Origin: JAWLGJ01 sp041685145 | Lineage (GTDB): Bacteria > Pseudomonadota > Alphaproteobacteria > Rhodospirillales > Magnetospirillaceae | DNA: 64,000 bases | Reading direction: 5' to 3' | NCBI GenBank assembly: GCA_041685145.1 | Contig: JAWLGJ010000003.1 | Coordinates: 49,141 to 113,140, forward strand | Part shown: positions 19,356 through 27,645 of the stretch, in pieces | Layout: each line of letters opens with the position of its first letter | How positions within the stretch are numbered: position 1 is the first letter of the stretch | Program-made: the position numbers and the translations under genes | The notes under the pieces: generated by a model | Told to the model about the DNA's origin: nothing | Seen by the model: the letters and a program-made list of their open reading frames with translations, nothing else | Database searches by the model: none

Positions 19356-20141
19356 ATGCTTAGAAAAATTACCAAAATGGCGGTGCTGCGCCATGAAGAT
19401 GCGGAGGCACTCAGAAGCCTGAGTCGCGGAAGTCTGATGTTACAAGGGGGCGCTGTCGTCAGCGAAAGCCACGATCCTCCCGACAGCGTGTTTGTCATCG
19501 AAGCCGGCTGGGCAATAAATTCCGTCGTCACCCGGTCCGGCCGGCGCCAGATTGTTGATTTCTTGCTTCCCGGGGACTGGGCGTGGCCGGGAATTTATTG
19601 CGGGCAGGGTGCCTCGGTCATTGCCACGCTTACCCCGGCGGAGATCAGGCGCGTGCGGGTGCAGGATCTGGCCGAGCATCTGCGCCGTAACCAGCGCCTG
19701 CAGGCCGCGTGGTGCTTCGGCACCATCCTGGGCCACCTGCTGCTGGTGGACCGGCTCGTCGCCCTGGGCTGCCGCTCGGGCCGCGAGCGCACCCTCTATC
19801 TGTTCTGGGAGCTGATCCGGCGCCTCGACTTCGTGGGGCTGGGCGAGCCGCGCCCGACGCTGCCGTTGTCGCGGGCCGTCATCGGCGACGCCCTCGGCAT
19901 GACCGATCGGCACGTCTCGCGGGTGGTCAAGTGGGCCGAGGGCGAGGGGCTCATCCGCACCCGCCGCCAGCGCATCGAGGTCGTCGACCGCGCCCGCCTG
20001 CACGAGGCCGTCGGCGGCGACGCCTTCTCGGTGGGGCTGATGGAGCAGATCGACGGCGGCGGCGTGGCCGAGGCCACGCTGCTGCCGGTGGCCTGCGGGG
20101 TGTGCGGCCTGTGCGGGATGTCCGCCGCCGCCCGCGCCTAG
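19356..20141 (+). CDS. Crp/Fnr-family transcriptional regulator with C-terminal cysteine cluster
   Basis: Predicted DNA-binding regulator of 261 residues with an N-terminal cyclic-nucleotide-type beta-barrel (about 25-120, containing VFVIEAGWAINSVVT and QIVDFLLPGDW), a dimer helix, and a Crp-type winged helix near 165-220 with the recognition region IGDALGMTDRHVSRVVKWAE. It lacks FNR's N-terminal iron-sulfur cysteines. The C-terminus instead ends in CGVCGLCGM, three cysteines spaced C-x2-C-x2-C, which is not a usual Crp feature. The ATG at 19356 begins in an AT-richer stretch than the rest of the gene. It is divergent from the HisKA_2 kinase and a stem-loop follows. Confidence 0.88.
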   Translation: MLRKITKMAVLRHEDAEALRSLSRGSLMLQGGAVVSESHDPPDSVFVIEAGWAINSVVTRSGRRQIVDFLLPGDWAWPGIYCGQGASVIATLTPAEIRRVRVQDLAEHLRRNQRLQAAWCFGTILGHLLLVDRLVALGCRSGRERTLYLFWELIRRLDFVGLGEPRPTLPLSRAVIGDALGMTDRHVSRVVKWAEGEGLIRTRRQRIEVVDRARLHEAVGGDAFSVGLMEQIDGGGVAEATLLPVACGVCGLCGMSAAARA

Positions 20142-20235
20142 GGCCGTTTCCGCGCCGGCGCTATCCGCCCCGCCGTTTTCCAGCCCTCGCCGGGCGCGGG
20201 CGTCCGCCCGCTTGGCCGCCGCCGCAATGGCGGCA

Positions 20236-20260
20236 CATGATCCGGTGTGGCCGGATCATG
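20236..20260. repeat. Perfect 10-bp inverted repeat after the Crp-type gene
   Basis: CATGATCCGG (20236-20245) and its exact complement CCGGATCATG (20251-20260) flank a five-base loop in the convergent gap between the Crp-type gene and the Atm1-type exporter. There is no T run, so it could be a weak bidirectional terminator or a protein site. Confidence 0.5.
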
Positions 20261-20314
20261 CTCCGTCGACGGCGGGCGGCGCCGGGCGTTCGAATGCCGG
20301 CTGCGCGTGCTCCG

Positions 20315-22195
20315 TCAGTTGGCCCAGGGCTCGGCCGGCACGTCGCCGTCGGCGTCGATGCCCGCCAGGAGCTCCTTGGCGGCCTCCGCCTCCTGCTGCC
20401 GGCGCCACATCGCCGCATAGCGGCCGTCGCGGGCCAGGAGCTGGGCGTGGCGGCCGCGCTCGACGATGCGGCCGTCGTCGAGCACCAGGATCTCGTCGGC
20501 GTCGATGACCGTCGACAGCCGATGCGCGATCATCAGGGTGGTGCGACCGCGCGACACGTCGCGCAAGCTGGCCTGGATTTCCTTCTCGGTGTGGGTGTCC
20601 AGCGCCGAGGTGGCCTCGTCGAACAGCAGGATCGCTGGTTGCTTGAGGATGGTGCGGGCGATGGCCACCCGCTGCTTCTCGCCGCCGGAAAGCTTCAGGC
20701 CGCGCTCGCCGACGCGGGTCTGGTAGCCCTGCGGCAGGCTGACGACGAAGTCGTGGATGCGCGCCAGCCGCGCCGCCCGCTCCACCTCGTCGCGGCCGGC
20801 GCCGGGGCGGCCATAGGCGATGTTGTATTCGATGGTGTCGTTGAACAGCACGGTGTCCTGCGGGACGATGCCGATGGCGGCGCGCAGCGAATCCTGCGCC
20901 ACGTCGCGGATATCCTGGCCGTCGATGGCGATGCGCCCGGCGCTGACGTCGTAGAAGCGGAACAACAGCCGCGACAGCGTCGACTTGCCGGCGCCCGACG
21001 GGCCGACGATGGCGACGCTGCCCCCCGGCGCGACGTCGAAGGAGATGCCCTTCAGCACCTCGCGCTCGGGGTCGTAGGCGAATCGCACGTCCGCAAAGCT
21101 CAGGCGGCCCTCGCGCACCCGCAGCGGCCGCGCGCCCGGCCGGTCCGTCACCTCGCGCGGCGCCTCCAGCAGGTGGAACATCGATTCGGTGTCGGTCAGC
21201 GACTGCTTGAGCTGGCGGTAGACGAAGCCGAGGAAATTCAGCGGCATGTAAAGCTGGATCAGATAGGCGTTGACCATGACGAAATCGCCCACCGTCATGG
21301 CGCCGGCCTGGACGCCATAGGCGGCCATCGTCATCACCAGCACCAGCCCGGCGGCGATGACGAAGCCCTGGCCGATGTTCAGCGCCGCCAGCGTGGTCTT
21401 GCTTTTGACCGCCGCGCCCTCGTAACGCTGCAACGCCTCGTCGAAACGCCGCGCCTCGTGTTCCTCGTTGTTGAAATACTTGACGGTTTCGTAGTTGAGC
21501 AGCGAATCGATGGCGCGGGTGTTGGCCTCGCTGTCGGTCTCGTTCATGACGCGGCGGAACTTGATGCGCCATTCGGTGAACAGCAGCGTGAAGGTCACAT
21601 AGGCGGCCACCGTCGCGAAGGTGACGGCGGCGAAGCGCCAGTCGAACATCGCCCACAGGATGCCGCAGACCAGCGCGATCTCGATCAGCGTCGGCAGGAT
21701 GTTGAACAGGGTGAAATTGAGGATGAACTCGATGCCCTTGGTGCCGCGCTCGACCGCCCGCGACAGCCCGCCGGTCTGCCTATCGAGGTGGAAGCGCAGC
21801 GACAGGGCGTGCAGGTGCCGGAAGGTGCGCAGCCCCACGGTGCGAATGGCCCGCTGTGCCACCCGCGCGAACACGCCGTCGCGCAACTCGCCGAAGGCCT
21901 GCGCCATCACCCGCGCCACGCCATAGGCGATCAGCAGCGCCACCGGCACCGTCACCAGGGCCTCGACGCCGGTGATCGAGTCGACGGCGTGCTTGTAAAT
22001 CACCGGCACATAGACGTTGGCCACCTTGGCGGCGGCCAGGAACAGCAGCGCCAGCACCACCCGCGCCCGCAGGGCCCGCTCCGGCGGCCACAGATACGGC
22101 AGCAGCGCGCGCACCGTGCGCACGTCGCCCCGCAGCGAGGCGGCCGGCGACGACGGCGATGGGGGGGTGGGGGTGGGGGTGGTGCTGCTGCTCAT
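20315..22195 (-). CDS. Atm1-type ABC exporter (half transporter)
   Basis: Homodimeric inner-membrane ABC exporter resembling bacterial and mitochondrial Atm1/HMT proteins, which export glutathione-linked or metal-thiol compounds. The 626-residue protein has a six-helix membrane domain (about 40-330), including the family-typical NYETVKYFNNEEHEARRF, and an ATPase domain with Walker A GPSGAGKST, signature LSGGEKQRVAIA, Walker B ILLFDEATSALD and an H-loop IAHRLST. The proline-, serine- and threonine-rich first 20 residues are low-complexity. It stands alone; the next gene upstream is divergent. The substrate is inferred from family only. Confidence 0.9.
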   Translation of the reverse strand: MSSSTTPTPTPPSPSSPAASLRGDVRTVRALLPYLWPPERALRARVVLALLFLAAAKVANVYVPVIYKHAVDSITGVEALVTVPVALLIAYGVARVMAQAFGELRDGVFARVAQRAIRTVGLRTFRHLHALSLRFHLDRQTGGLSRAVERGTKGIEFILNFTLFNILPTLIEIALVCGILWAMFDWRFAAVTFATVAAYVTFTLLFTEWRIKFRRVMNETDSEANTRAIDSLLNYETVKYFNNEEHEARRFDEALQRYEGAAVKSKTTLAALNIGQGFVIAAGLVLVMTMAAYGVQAGAMTVGDFVMVNAYLIQLYMPLNFLGFVYRQLKQSLTDTESMFHLLEAPREVTDRPGARPLRVREGRLSFADVRFAYDPEREVLKGISFDVAPGGSVAIVGPSGAGKSTLSRLLFRFYDVSAGRIAIDGQDIRDVAQDSLRAAIGIVPQDTVLFNDTIEYNIAYGRPGAGRDEVERAARLARIHDFVVSLPQGYQTRVGERGLKLSGGEKQRVAIARTILKQPAILLFDEATSALDTHTEKEIQASLRDVSRGRTTLMIAHRLSTVIDADEILVLDDGRIVERGRHAQLLARDGRYAAMWRRQQEAEAAKELLAGIDADGDVPAEPWAN

Positions 22196-22377
22196 GCGCC
22201 CGAAGCGTCAACGAATGGACGGGCCGGAAGGCGTCGCCCGCCGCTCTAACATGGGGCCGACCCCGGCGCGCCTACAAGTACGCCCGGCAAGGCGCGTCGT
22301 CCAGCGCCGGGCGCGATGGCGGGCGGGGCGGGGCCGTGCTAGAATGGTCGCAACGGACGGCAGGAGAATTCGACGGC

Positions 22378-22587
22378 ATGAGCATCGGGGGCCTGGAGGG
22401 CAAGCTGGCGATGACGGTGCAGGCGCTGCGCGACAGCGCCCAGGCCGGGCAGACGGCGCTGAAGCTCGCGAACAGCAGCACGCGGGCGGCGGCCGAGCCG
22501 GCGAGCCCGGGGCGCAACGCCGGTCTGGCGGGCGGGGCGGGCGACCCGTCGGCGCCGCGCGGCACCTATCTCGACATCCGGGTGTGA
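22378..22587 (+). CDS. Small YjfB-like protein
   Basis: A 69-residue open frame with a clear CAGGAGA ribosome site eight to ten bases before its ATG. It has an amphipathic helix (residues 4-35, GKLAMTVQALRDSAQAGQTA), a flexible glycine/alanine stretch, and ends GTYLDIRV. Helix plus terminal LDIRV matches my memory of the YjfB putative motility family (PF14070), which is unproven functionally. It sits between the divergent Atm1-type exporter and a Nudix gene. Composition and ribosome site make it likely to be real despite its size. Confidence 0.65.
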   Translation: MSIGGLEGKLAMTVQALRDSAQAGQTALKLANSSTRAAAEPASPGRNAGLAGGAGDPSAPRGTYLDIRV

Positions 22588-22650
22588 CGCCGGGCGGTGC
22601 CGCCGCCGGTTTTTGTTGCCGCCGCCGGTTGCTGCCAGCACACTGAGGGC

Positions 22651-23205
22651 ATGAGCGACCCCGGCTTCGGACCGCGTATCCGCATGGTTCCCGAAGGGGA
22701 CGACCGCGACCGCCTGGTCTGCGGCGATTGCGGATTCGTTCTTTACGAGAACCCCAAGGTCATCGTGGGGGCGGTGTGCCTGTGGGAGGGGCGTTACCTG
22801 CTGTGCCGGCGGGCGATCGAGCCCCGCCGCGGCTACTGGACGGTCCCGGCGGGCTACATGGAACTGCACGAAACCACCGAACAGGGCGCCGTGCGCGAGG
22901 TGTGGGAGGAGGCGCAGGCGCGGGTGGAGACCGACGCCCTGCTGGCGATCTACGACCTGCCCCGCATCAGCCAGGTGCACATGATCTATCGCGCCCGCAT
23001 GGTGACGCCGCATTTCGCCCCCGGCCCCGAAAGCCTGGAGGTGGGGCTGTTCGCATGGGACGAAATCCCCTGGGACGAGTTGGCCTATCCCAATATCGGC
23101 TGGTCGCTGCACTACGAGCGCGAACTGCGCGGGCAGACCGGCTTCGCGCCACGCGGCGTGCCGCCCGAGGCGCGCGTGCGCGACCCGGCGGCACGGGTGC
23201 GCTAA
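22651..23205 (+). CDS. Nudix hydrolase with N-terminal zinc-ribbon-like CxxC
   Basis: Soluble phosphohydrolase of 184 residues. A CGDCGF knuckle near 24-29 precedes the Nudix fold; the Nudix box reads GYMELHETTEQGAVREVWEE (about 70-89), containing the essential REVWEEA. Related zinc-ribbon Nudix proteins act on NADH, FAD-like or nucleotide diphosphate substrates; the substrate here is not readable. The ATG at 22651 is preceded by a GAGGGC site. It is followed nine bases later by a coiled-coil protein gene, so the two are probably one unit. Confidence 0.9.
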   Translation: MSDPGFGPRIRMVPEGDDRDRLVCGDCGFVLYENPKVIVGAVCLWEGRYLLCRRAIEPRRGYWTVPAGYMELHETTEQGAVREVWEEAQARVETDALLAIYDLPRISQVHMIYRARMVTPHFAPGPESLEVGLFAWDEIPWDELAYPNIGWSLHYERELRGQTGFAPRGVPPEARVRDPAARVR

Positions 23206-23214
23206 GGAGAAGGG

Positions 23215-24270
23215 ATGGACAGGCGCCGCGCCAAGTTTGCCAAGGAACATCCGGTTGTCGAACTGCACAACCCGTTTTTCGCCCAGCTTCCCGACCTCTA
23301 TTTCCGCAAGGCGGAGCGCGACGGCGAGGCGGTGGCGATGGTCACCCTCGGCCGCCAGGAAGTGGCCCTGACCTTCAAGGGCATTCTCCGCGAACTGAAC
23401 CTGCCCGACGACGACCACGACGCCCGAATGCTGGACCTGGTGGCGGCGGGGCTCGAATACGTCAAGGCGCTCAAGCCCGGCGACCCCGTGCCGAAGGAAC
23501 TGTCGACCGGCGAGGCGTCGTGGGAGCCGGAACCCCGGCACGTCGCCATCGCCCAGCAGCGGCTGACGGTGCAGTTGGTGAGCTGGCTGTCGGGCGAGGA
23601 GCATCTGGTCACCGACCCCGACGAACTGGCCCAGGTGGCCGAAGACCCGCAGACCAAGAAGAAGGTCAACCGTGCCTTCGACGAAATCGCCGAGCGCCTG
23701 GGCCTGGGGCGCGAACGCCGCGAGGAGGTGGTCGAATACATCGCCCAATTGGGGCGCGAGCTGTCCTATATCGAGGCGCTGCGCGACATCTTCCACGAGG
23801 TCGAGGAGGTCGAACGCAAGATCCAGGGGCTGCGCAAGATCTACGGTCACGAACGCAGCGTCATGGAAACCGCCGATTCGGTGGCGCGGCTGATGACCGC
23901 GGCGATGCAGCAGTTCCGCCAGTCGTTCGATGAGGTCGACGCGCAGACCGGCGAGATTCTGGCGGTGATGAAGAACATCGCCGCCTCGGTGGCCTTCATC
24001 CGCGAAACCCGCGATGAATTGCACCGCAAGCTGATGGCGTGGGAGGACGTGCTGGTCGCCTGGCGCGAGGTGGCGGTGGAACGCGGCCAGCGCCAGCCGC
24101 AGGCCCTGCGCGAAATCTACCAGTTCCTGGCGCCCCGTTACCTTCAGGCCGACCAGTGGGTGCTGATGACCAAGCTCCAGGTGCGGGATTCGGGCAAGCC
24201 GCGGGAACACTCGCTGATGGGCGCCTCCGTCGACCGCATCAAGGCCGGCGGCGGCAAGATGGAGTGGTGA
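23215..24270 (+). CDS. Conserved-looking coiled-coil protein of unknown function
   Basis: I do not recognise this 351-residue soluble protein. It is rich in charged residues without signal peptide or membrane segment. The middle and C-terminal parts (about 145-290) are strongly helical with heptad-like spacing (EVEEVERKIQGLRKIYGHER, MQQFRQSFDEVDAQTGEIL), consistent with coiled coil. It has a GGAGAAGGG-type ribosome site and starts nine bases after the Nudix gene. No enzyme motif is visible. Regular codon use and length argue for a real gene. Confidence 0.75.
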   Translation: MDRRRAKFAKEHPVVELHNPFFAQLPDLYFRKAERDGEAVAMVTLGRQEVALTFKGILRELNLPDDDHDARMLDLVAAGLEYVKALKPGDPVPKELSTGEASWEPEPRHVAIAQQRLTVQLVSWLSGEEHLVTDPDELAQVAEDPQTKKKVNRAFDEIAERLGLGRERREEVVEYIAQLGRELSYIEALRDIFHEVEEVERKIQGLRKIYGHERSVMETADSVARLMTAAMQQFRQSFDEVDAQTGEILAVMKNIAASVAFIRETRDELHRKLMAWEDVLVAWREVAVERGQRQPQALREIYQFLAPRYLQADQWVLMTKLQVRDSGKPREHSLMGASVDRIKAGGGKMEW

Positions 24271-24310
24271 GCGCCAAAGGCTCCCGCTCGCTCGTTTCCG
24301 CACGACACCG

Positions 24311-24380
24311 TTCGTATTTCCCGCGCAGGCGAGAATCCGGGGGCAAGCCACATCGACCCCCGCCTTCGCGGGGGTGACGA
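24311..24380. repeat. REP-like dispersed element
   Basis: The gap after the coiled-coil gene contains the two modules often seen in dispersed bacterial repeats: TTTCCCGCGCAGGCGAGAAT (24317-24336) and a perfect hairpin CCCCCGC-CTTC-GCGGGGG (24357-24374). Dispersed repeats with these cores are common in proteobacteria; copy number cannot be judged because I see only this copy in the window. It may also act as a transcription stop between convergent genes. Confidence 0.5.
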
Positions 24381-24402
24381 GCTTGCCCCGATCGGCCGCT
24401 GC

Positions 24403-24918
24403 TTAGGTGTCGTACTGCACCAGCGAGGTGAACGGCATGTCCAGCCGCCGGCGTCCGTTCAGGAAGCTCAGCTCGACGATGCAGGCGGCGCCCACCACGT
24501 CGGCGCCCACCTTGCGCAGCAGTTCCCCGGCGGCGGCCATCGTGCCGCCGGTGGCCAGCAGGTCGTCCAGCAGCACCACCCGCTGCCCGGGCGTCACCGC
24601 GTCGTCCTGGACCTCGACGACGTCGCGGCCGTATTCCAGGTCGTATTCGTGGCGGACGGTGCGGCCGGGCAGCTTGCCGCGCTTGCGCACCATGACGAAG
24701 CCGCAGCCCAGCTTCAGCGCCAGGGGCGCCGCCACCAGGAAGCCGCGCGATTCGATGCCGGCCAGCACGTCGGGCTGATGGGCGGCGACGCTGCGCGCCA
24801 GCCGCCCCATCGTCACCTGCCAGGCGTCGGCGTGCGCCAGCAGCGTCGAGATGTCGTAGAACAGGATGCCCGGCTTGGGAAAGTCCGGGATCTGGCGGAT
24901 GTGGTCTCGTATGTCCAT
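24403..24918 (-). CDS. apt: Adenine phosphoribosyltransferase
   Basis: Purine-salvage enzyme that converts adenine and PRPP to AMP. The 171-residue protein has the usual APT length and the N-terminal RQIPDFPKPGILFYDI, the loop AGIESRGF, RKRGKLPG, and the PRPP-binding motif VVLLDDLLATGGT (about 114-126). It lies 88 bases downstream of the fumarase gene on the same strand and converges with the coiled-coil gene across a repeat element. Confidence 0.95.
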   Translation of the reverse strand: MDIRDHIRQIPDFPKPGILFYDISTLLAHADAWQVTMGRLARSVAAHQPDVLAGIESRGFLVAAPLALKLGCGFVMVRKRGKLPGRTVRHEYDLEYGRDVVEVQDDAVTPGQRVVLLDDLLATGGTMAAAGELLRKVGADVVGAACIVELSFLNGRRRLDMPFTSLVQYDT

Positions 24919-25006
24919 GTCGTCCCCTCCGCGCCCCCTCGCGTGCGCCGGCGCATCCTAGCCAATATCGCCGCCGCCTCCACCCGCTTTCGGCGGCCCG
25001 CCGCGA

Positions 25007-26617
25007 TCACAGGGCGCGGAAGAAGTCGTTGCCCTTGTCGTCGACGATGATGAAGGCGGGGAAGTTCTCGACCTCGATGCGCCAGACCGCCTCCATTCCC
25101 AGTTCCGGGTATTCCAGCACCTCGACCTTCTTGATGGCGTCCTGGGCCAGCTTCGCCGCCGCGCCGCCGATGGAGCCGAGATAGAAGCCGCCGTGCTTGC
25201 GGCACGCCTCGGTGACCGCCGCCGAGCGGTTGCCCTTGGCCAGCATCACCAGGCTGCCGCCGTGGGCCTGGAACAGGTCGACATAGGCGTCCATGCGCCC
25301 GGCGGTGGTGGGGCCGAAGGCGCCGGAGGCGAAGCCCTCGGGCGTCTTGGCGGGACCGGCGTAGTAGACGGGGTGGTTCTTGAAATAGTCCGGCAGGCCC
25401 TCGCCGCGGTCGAGGCGCTCCTTCAGCTTGGCGTGGGCGATGTCGCGGGCGACGATCATCGGCCCGCTCAGCGACAGCGGCGTCTTGATCGGGTATTCCG
25501 CCAACTGGCGGCGGATGGCGTCCATCGGCTGGGTGAGGTCGACGGCCACCGGCTCGCCGCCCAGCTTCTCGGCCTTGACGTCGGGCAGGTAGCGCGCCGG
25601 GTCTGTCTCCAGCCGCTCCAGGAAGACGCCGTCGCGGGTGATCTTGCCCAGCGCCTGACGGTCGGCCGAGCAGGAGACGCCGATTCCCACCGGGCACGAG
25701 GCGCCGTGGCGGGGCAGGCGGATGACGCGCACGTCGTGGCAGTAGTATTTGCCGCCGAACTGGGCCCCCAGGCCCATCTTGCGGGTCATCTCGTGCACGA
25801 CGCCTTCCAGTTCGACGTCGCGGAAGGCGCGGCCGTGCTCGTCGCCGCCGGTGGGCAGGCCGTCGAGATAGCGCGCCGAGGCCAGCTTCACCGTCTTCAG
25901 GTTCATCTCCGCCGAGGTGCCGCCGATGACGATCGCCAGGTGATAGGGCGGGCAGGCGGCCGTGCCCAGGGTGCGGACCTTCTCGTCTAGGAAGGCGAGC
26001 AGCGTCTCGGGGTTCAACAGCGCCTTGGTCTGCTGGAACAGGAAGGTCTTGTTGGCCGAACCGCCGCCCTTGGCCATGAACAGGAACTTGTAGGCGCCGC
26101 CCTCGTCGGCGAACAGGTCGATCTGGGCGGGCAGGTTGTTGCCGGTGTTGGCCTCCTCGTACATGGTCAGCGGCGCCACCTGGCTGTAGCGCAGATTGAG
26201 CCGGGTGTACGCCTCGGCGACGCCGGCGGAGATCGCCGCCTCGTCGCCGCCGCCGGTCCACACGCGCTGGCCCTTCTTGCCCATGACGATGGCGGTGCCG
26301 GTGTCCTGGCACATGGGCAGCACCATGCCGGCGCTGATATTGGCGTTCTTCAGCAGTTCCAGGGCAACGAACTTGTCGTTGTCCGCGGCCTCGGGGTCGT
26401 CGAGGATGGCGCGAAGCTGCGCCAGATGCGACGGGCGCAGCAGGTGGGAGATGCCGCGAAACGCCTCGTAGGTCAGCCGCGTCAGCGCCTCGGGGGCCAC
26501 GGTCAGCATCTCGGCATCGCCGAAGCGGGCGGTGCCGACGAAATCCCCGGTCAGCTTGCGGTATTCGGTGCCGTCCTCGGCAAGCTGGAAGATGGCGTGA
26601 TAGGCGGAATGCGACAT
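25007..26617 (-). CDS. fumA: Class I (iron-sulfur) fumarate hydratase
   Basis: TCA-cycle enzyme that interconverts fumarate and malate using an oxygen-sensitive [4Fe-4S] cluster. The 536-residue single-chain form joins the alpha part (LPMCQDTGTAIVMGKKGQ near 105-122, TNNLP-like NTGNNLPAQID, and GGGSANKTFL) and the beta part (TPLSLSGPMIVARDIAHAKL, YAGPAKTPEGFASGAFGPTT). Cluster cysteines are in PMCQDTG, GTAACPPYH and GASCPVGIGVSCS. A GAGGGG ribosome site precedes the ATG. The next gene upstream, sspB, is 42 bases away. Confidence 0.95.
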   Translation of the reverse strand: MSHSAYHAIFQLAEDGTEYRKLTGDFVGTARFGDAEMLTVAPEALTRLTYEAFRGISHLLRPSHLAQLRAILDDPEAADNDKFVALELLKNANISAGMVLPMCQDTGTAIVMGKKGQRVWTGGGDEAAISAGVAEAYTRLNLRYSQVAPLTMYEEANTGNNLPAQIDLFADEGGAYKFLFMAKGGGSANKTFLFQQTKALLNPETLLAFLDEKVRTLGTAACPPYHLAIVIGGTSAEMNLKTVKLASARYLDGLPTGGDEHGRAFRDVELEGVVHEMTRKMGLGAQFGGKYYCHDVRVIRLPRHGASCPVGIGVSCSADRQALGKITRDGVFLERLETDPARYLPDVKAEKLGGEPVAVDLTQPMDAIRRQLAEYPIKTPLSLSGPMIVARDIAHAKLKERLDRGEGLPDYFKNHPVYYAGPAKTPEGFASGAFGPTTAGRMDAYVDLFQAHGGSLVMLAKGNRSAAVTEACRKHGGFYLGSIGGAAAKLAQDAIKKVEVLEYPELGMEAVWRIEVENFPAFIIVDDKGNDFFRAL

Positions 26618-26659
26618 GTCGGCCCCTCGTGACCTGCCCGAAAAGGTGGGGCCTTGAAA

Positions 26660-27163
26660 CTACTTTTTGCGAAAGGCGTCAAGGGTGATGACCTGGGCGC
26701 CGTCGTCCTCGCCCTCGGCGGCCGCCTCCGCCGTCGCCTCGGCCGGGGTTTCGGGCGCCGCCGGGGCCGTCGGCGCCGCCTCGGCCGCCGGCGCCTCGCC
26801 CTCCACGCCGTCGACCGTGAACTGGAGCCCGAATTTCGCCGAAGGGTCGGCGAAGGCGCTGACGGCGGCGAAGGGCACCCGCAGCCGTTCGTTGACGCCG
26901 TTGAAGCTCAGCGTCACCTCGAAGGCATCGGCGCCGACCTCCAGTCCCCAGAACTGATGCTGGAGCACGATGGTCAAATCGTCGGGATAGCGTGCCACCA
27001 GATAGTCGGGCACCTCGACGCCGGGATGGCGGGTCTGGAAGGTGATGTAGAAATGGTGCTGGCCGGGCAGGCCGTGCTCGGCGACGTGATCCAGCGCCTC
27101 GCGCAGGACGCCCTTCAGGGCGTTTTCCACCATTCGGTCGTAACGCAGCATTCCCTCAGGCAT
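26660..27163 (-). CDS. sspB: ClpXP adaptor SspB (alpha type)
   Basis: Adaptor that tethers ssrA-tagged proteins to the ClpXP protease. The 167-residue protein has the SspB core at about 15-115 (HFYITFQTRHPGVEVPDYL, LTIVLQHQFWGLEV, FEVTLSFNGVNERLRVPFAA), then a long low-complexity alanine/glutamate/proline linker, and ends with a short hydrophobic-basic tail (GAQVITLDAFRKK) like the ClpX-docking tail. It lies directly downstream of, and on the same strand as, the tmRNA gene that makes its client tag. The ATG at 27163 or 27151 could be the start. Confidence 0.93.
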   Translation of the reverse strand: MPEGMLRYDRMVENALKGVLREALDHVAEHGLPGQHHFYITFQTRHPGVEVPDYLVARYPDDLTIVLQHQFWGLEVGADAFEVTLSFNGVNERLRVPFAAVSAFADPSAKFGLQFTVDGVEGEAPAAEAAPTAPAAPETPAEATAEAAAEGEDDGAQVITLDAFRKK

Positions 27164-27217
27164 GTCGTCGCGGACGCCCGCCCCCTCTGTTCCTTCTCGG
27201 TTCGCCGGGAAGGCGAA

Positions 27218-27475
27218 AGTGGGGGCTTCTGTTGCCGGGTGCCCCCGAACCCCGCCAGCCTAATTAGGCCGCGAGAGCCACACGATTGTCGTTGGCATCT
27301 GTGAGTTTAGCCCGATAACGGTGGTACCATGCCGGGTACAAACCGTGCCTTTACTGCGCGCGTCGATCCTGTTTCGCCCCCTTAAGCAAGGAATGGTGGA
27401 GGCGCCGGGTACTGCCCCCGGGTCCGCTACGCCTATTCCGCACGGCGTTTAGCACCATAGTCGGCCGTCGCCGAC
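27218..27475 (-). ncRNA. ssrA: Two-piece (permuted) tmRNA, alphaproteobacterial type
   Basis: Read on the minus strand, the order is acceptor piece, 12-base spacer, coding piece, as in alphaproteobacterial permuted tmRNA. The acceptor piece (about 27475-27394) ends CGGCGCCTCCACCA with the unusual T-arm CCCGGGGGCAGTACCCGG. The coding piece begins at 27381 with GGGGGCGAAACAGGATCGAC, whose first seven bases pair with the acceptor's CGCCTCC (one G-U). The tag frame at 27296-27264 reads ANDNRVALAA then TAA, ending in the ClpX degron ALAA. The 5' end is inferred from a promoter; the 3' end (27218) is set beyond a stem and is uncertain by tens of bases. Confidence 0.93.
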
Positions 27476-27481
27476 GCCCCG

Positions 27482-27510
27482 AATATAGTCCCTTCCGTCG
27501 CAAAGCGCCA
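27482..27510 (-). promoter_or_regulatory. Candidate tmRNA promoter
   Basis: On the minus strand a good -10 element TATATT (27487-27482) would start transcription near 27475, giving an acceptor piece of about 82 bases. The -35 region at 17-base spacing (TGGCGC, 27510-27505) is a poor match, so only the -10 is firm. Confidence 0.5.
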
Positions 27511-27645
27511 GGGGGTGCGCGCCCTCCGGTGCAACATGCGGCCGCAACTGAAACGCATGGTGCGTATGAGCCCTGTGCATGAAACATGTGTTGCAGTCCC
27601 CCGCCGCCGGCGCTAGATTCAAGGTGCGCTCTCGCGGAGGACAAC

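Noticed and set aside
24311..24380. CRISPR-like repeat
   Set aside because: There is only one copy and no spacers or cas genes; it fits a single dispersed palindromic element better.
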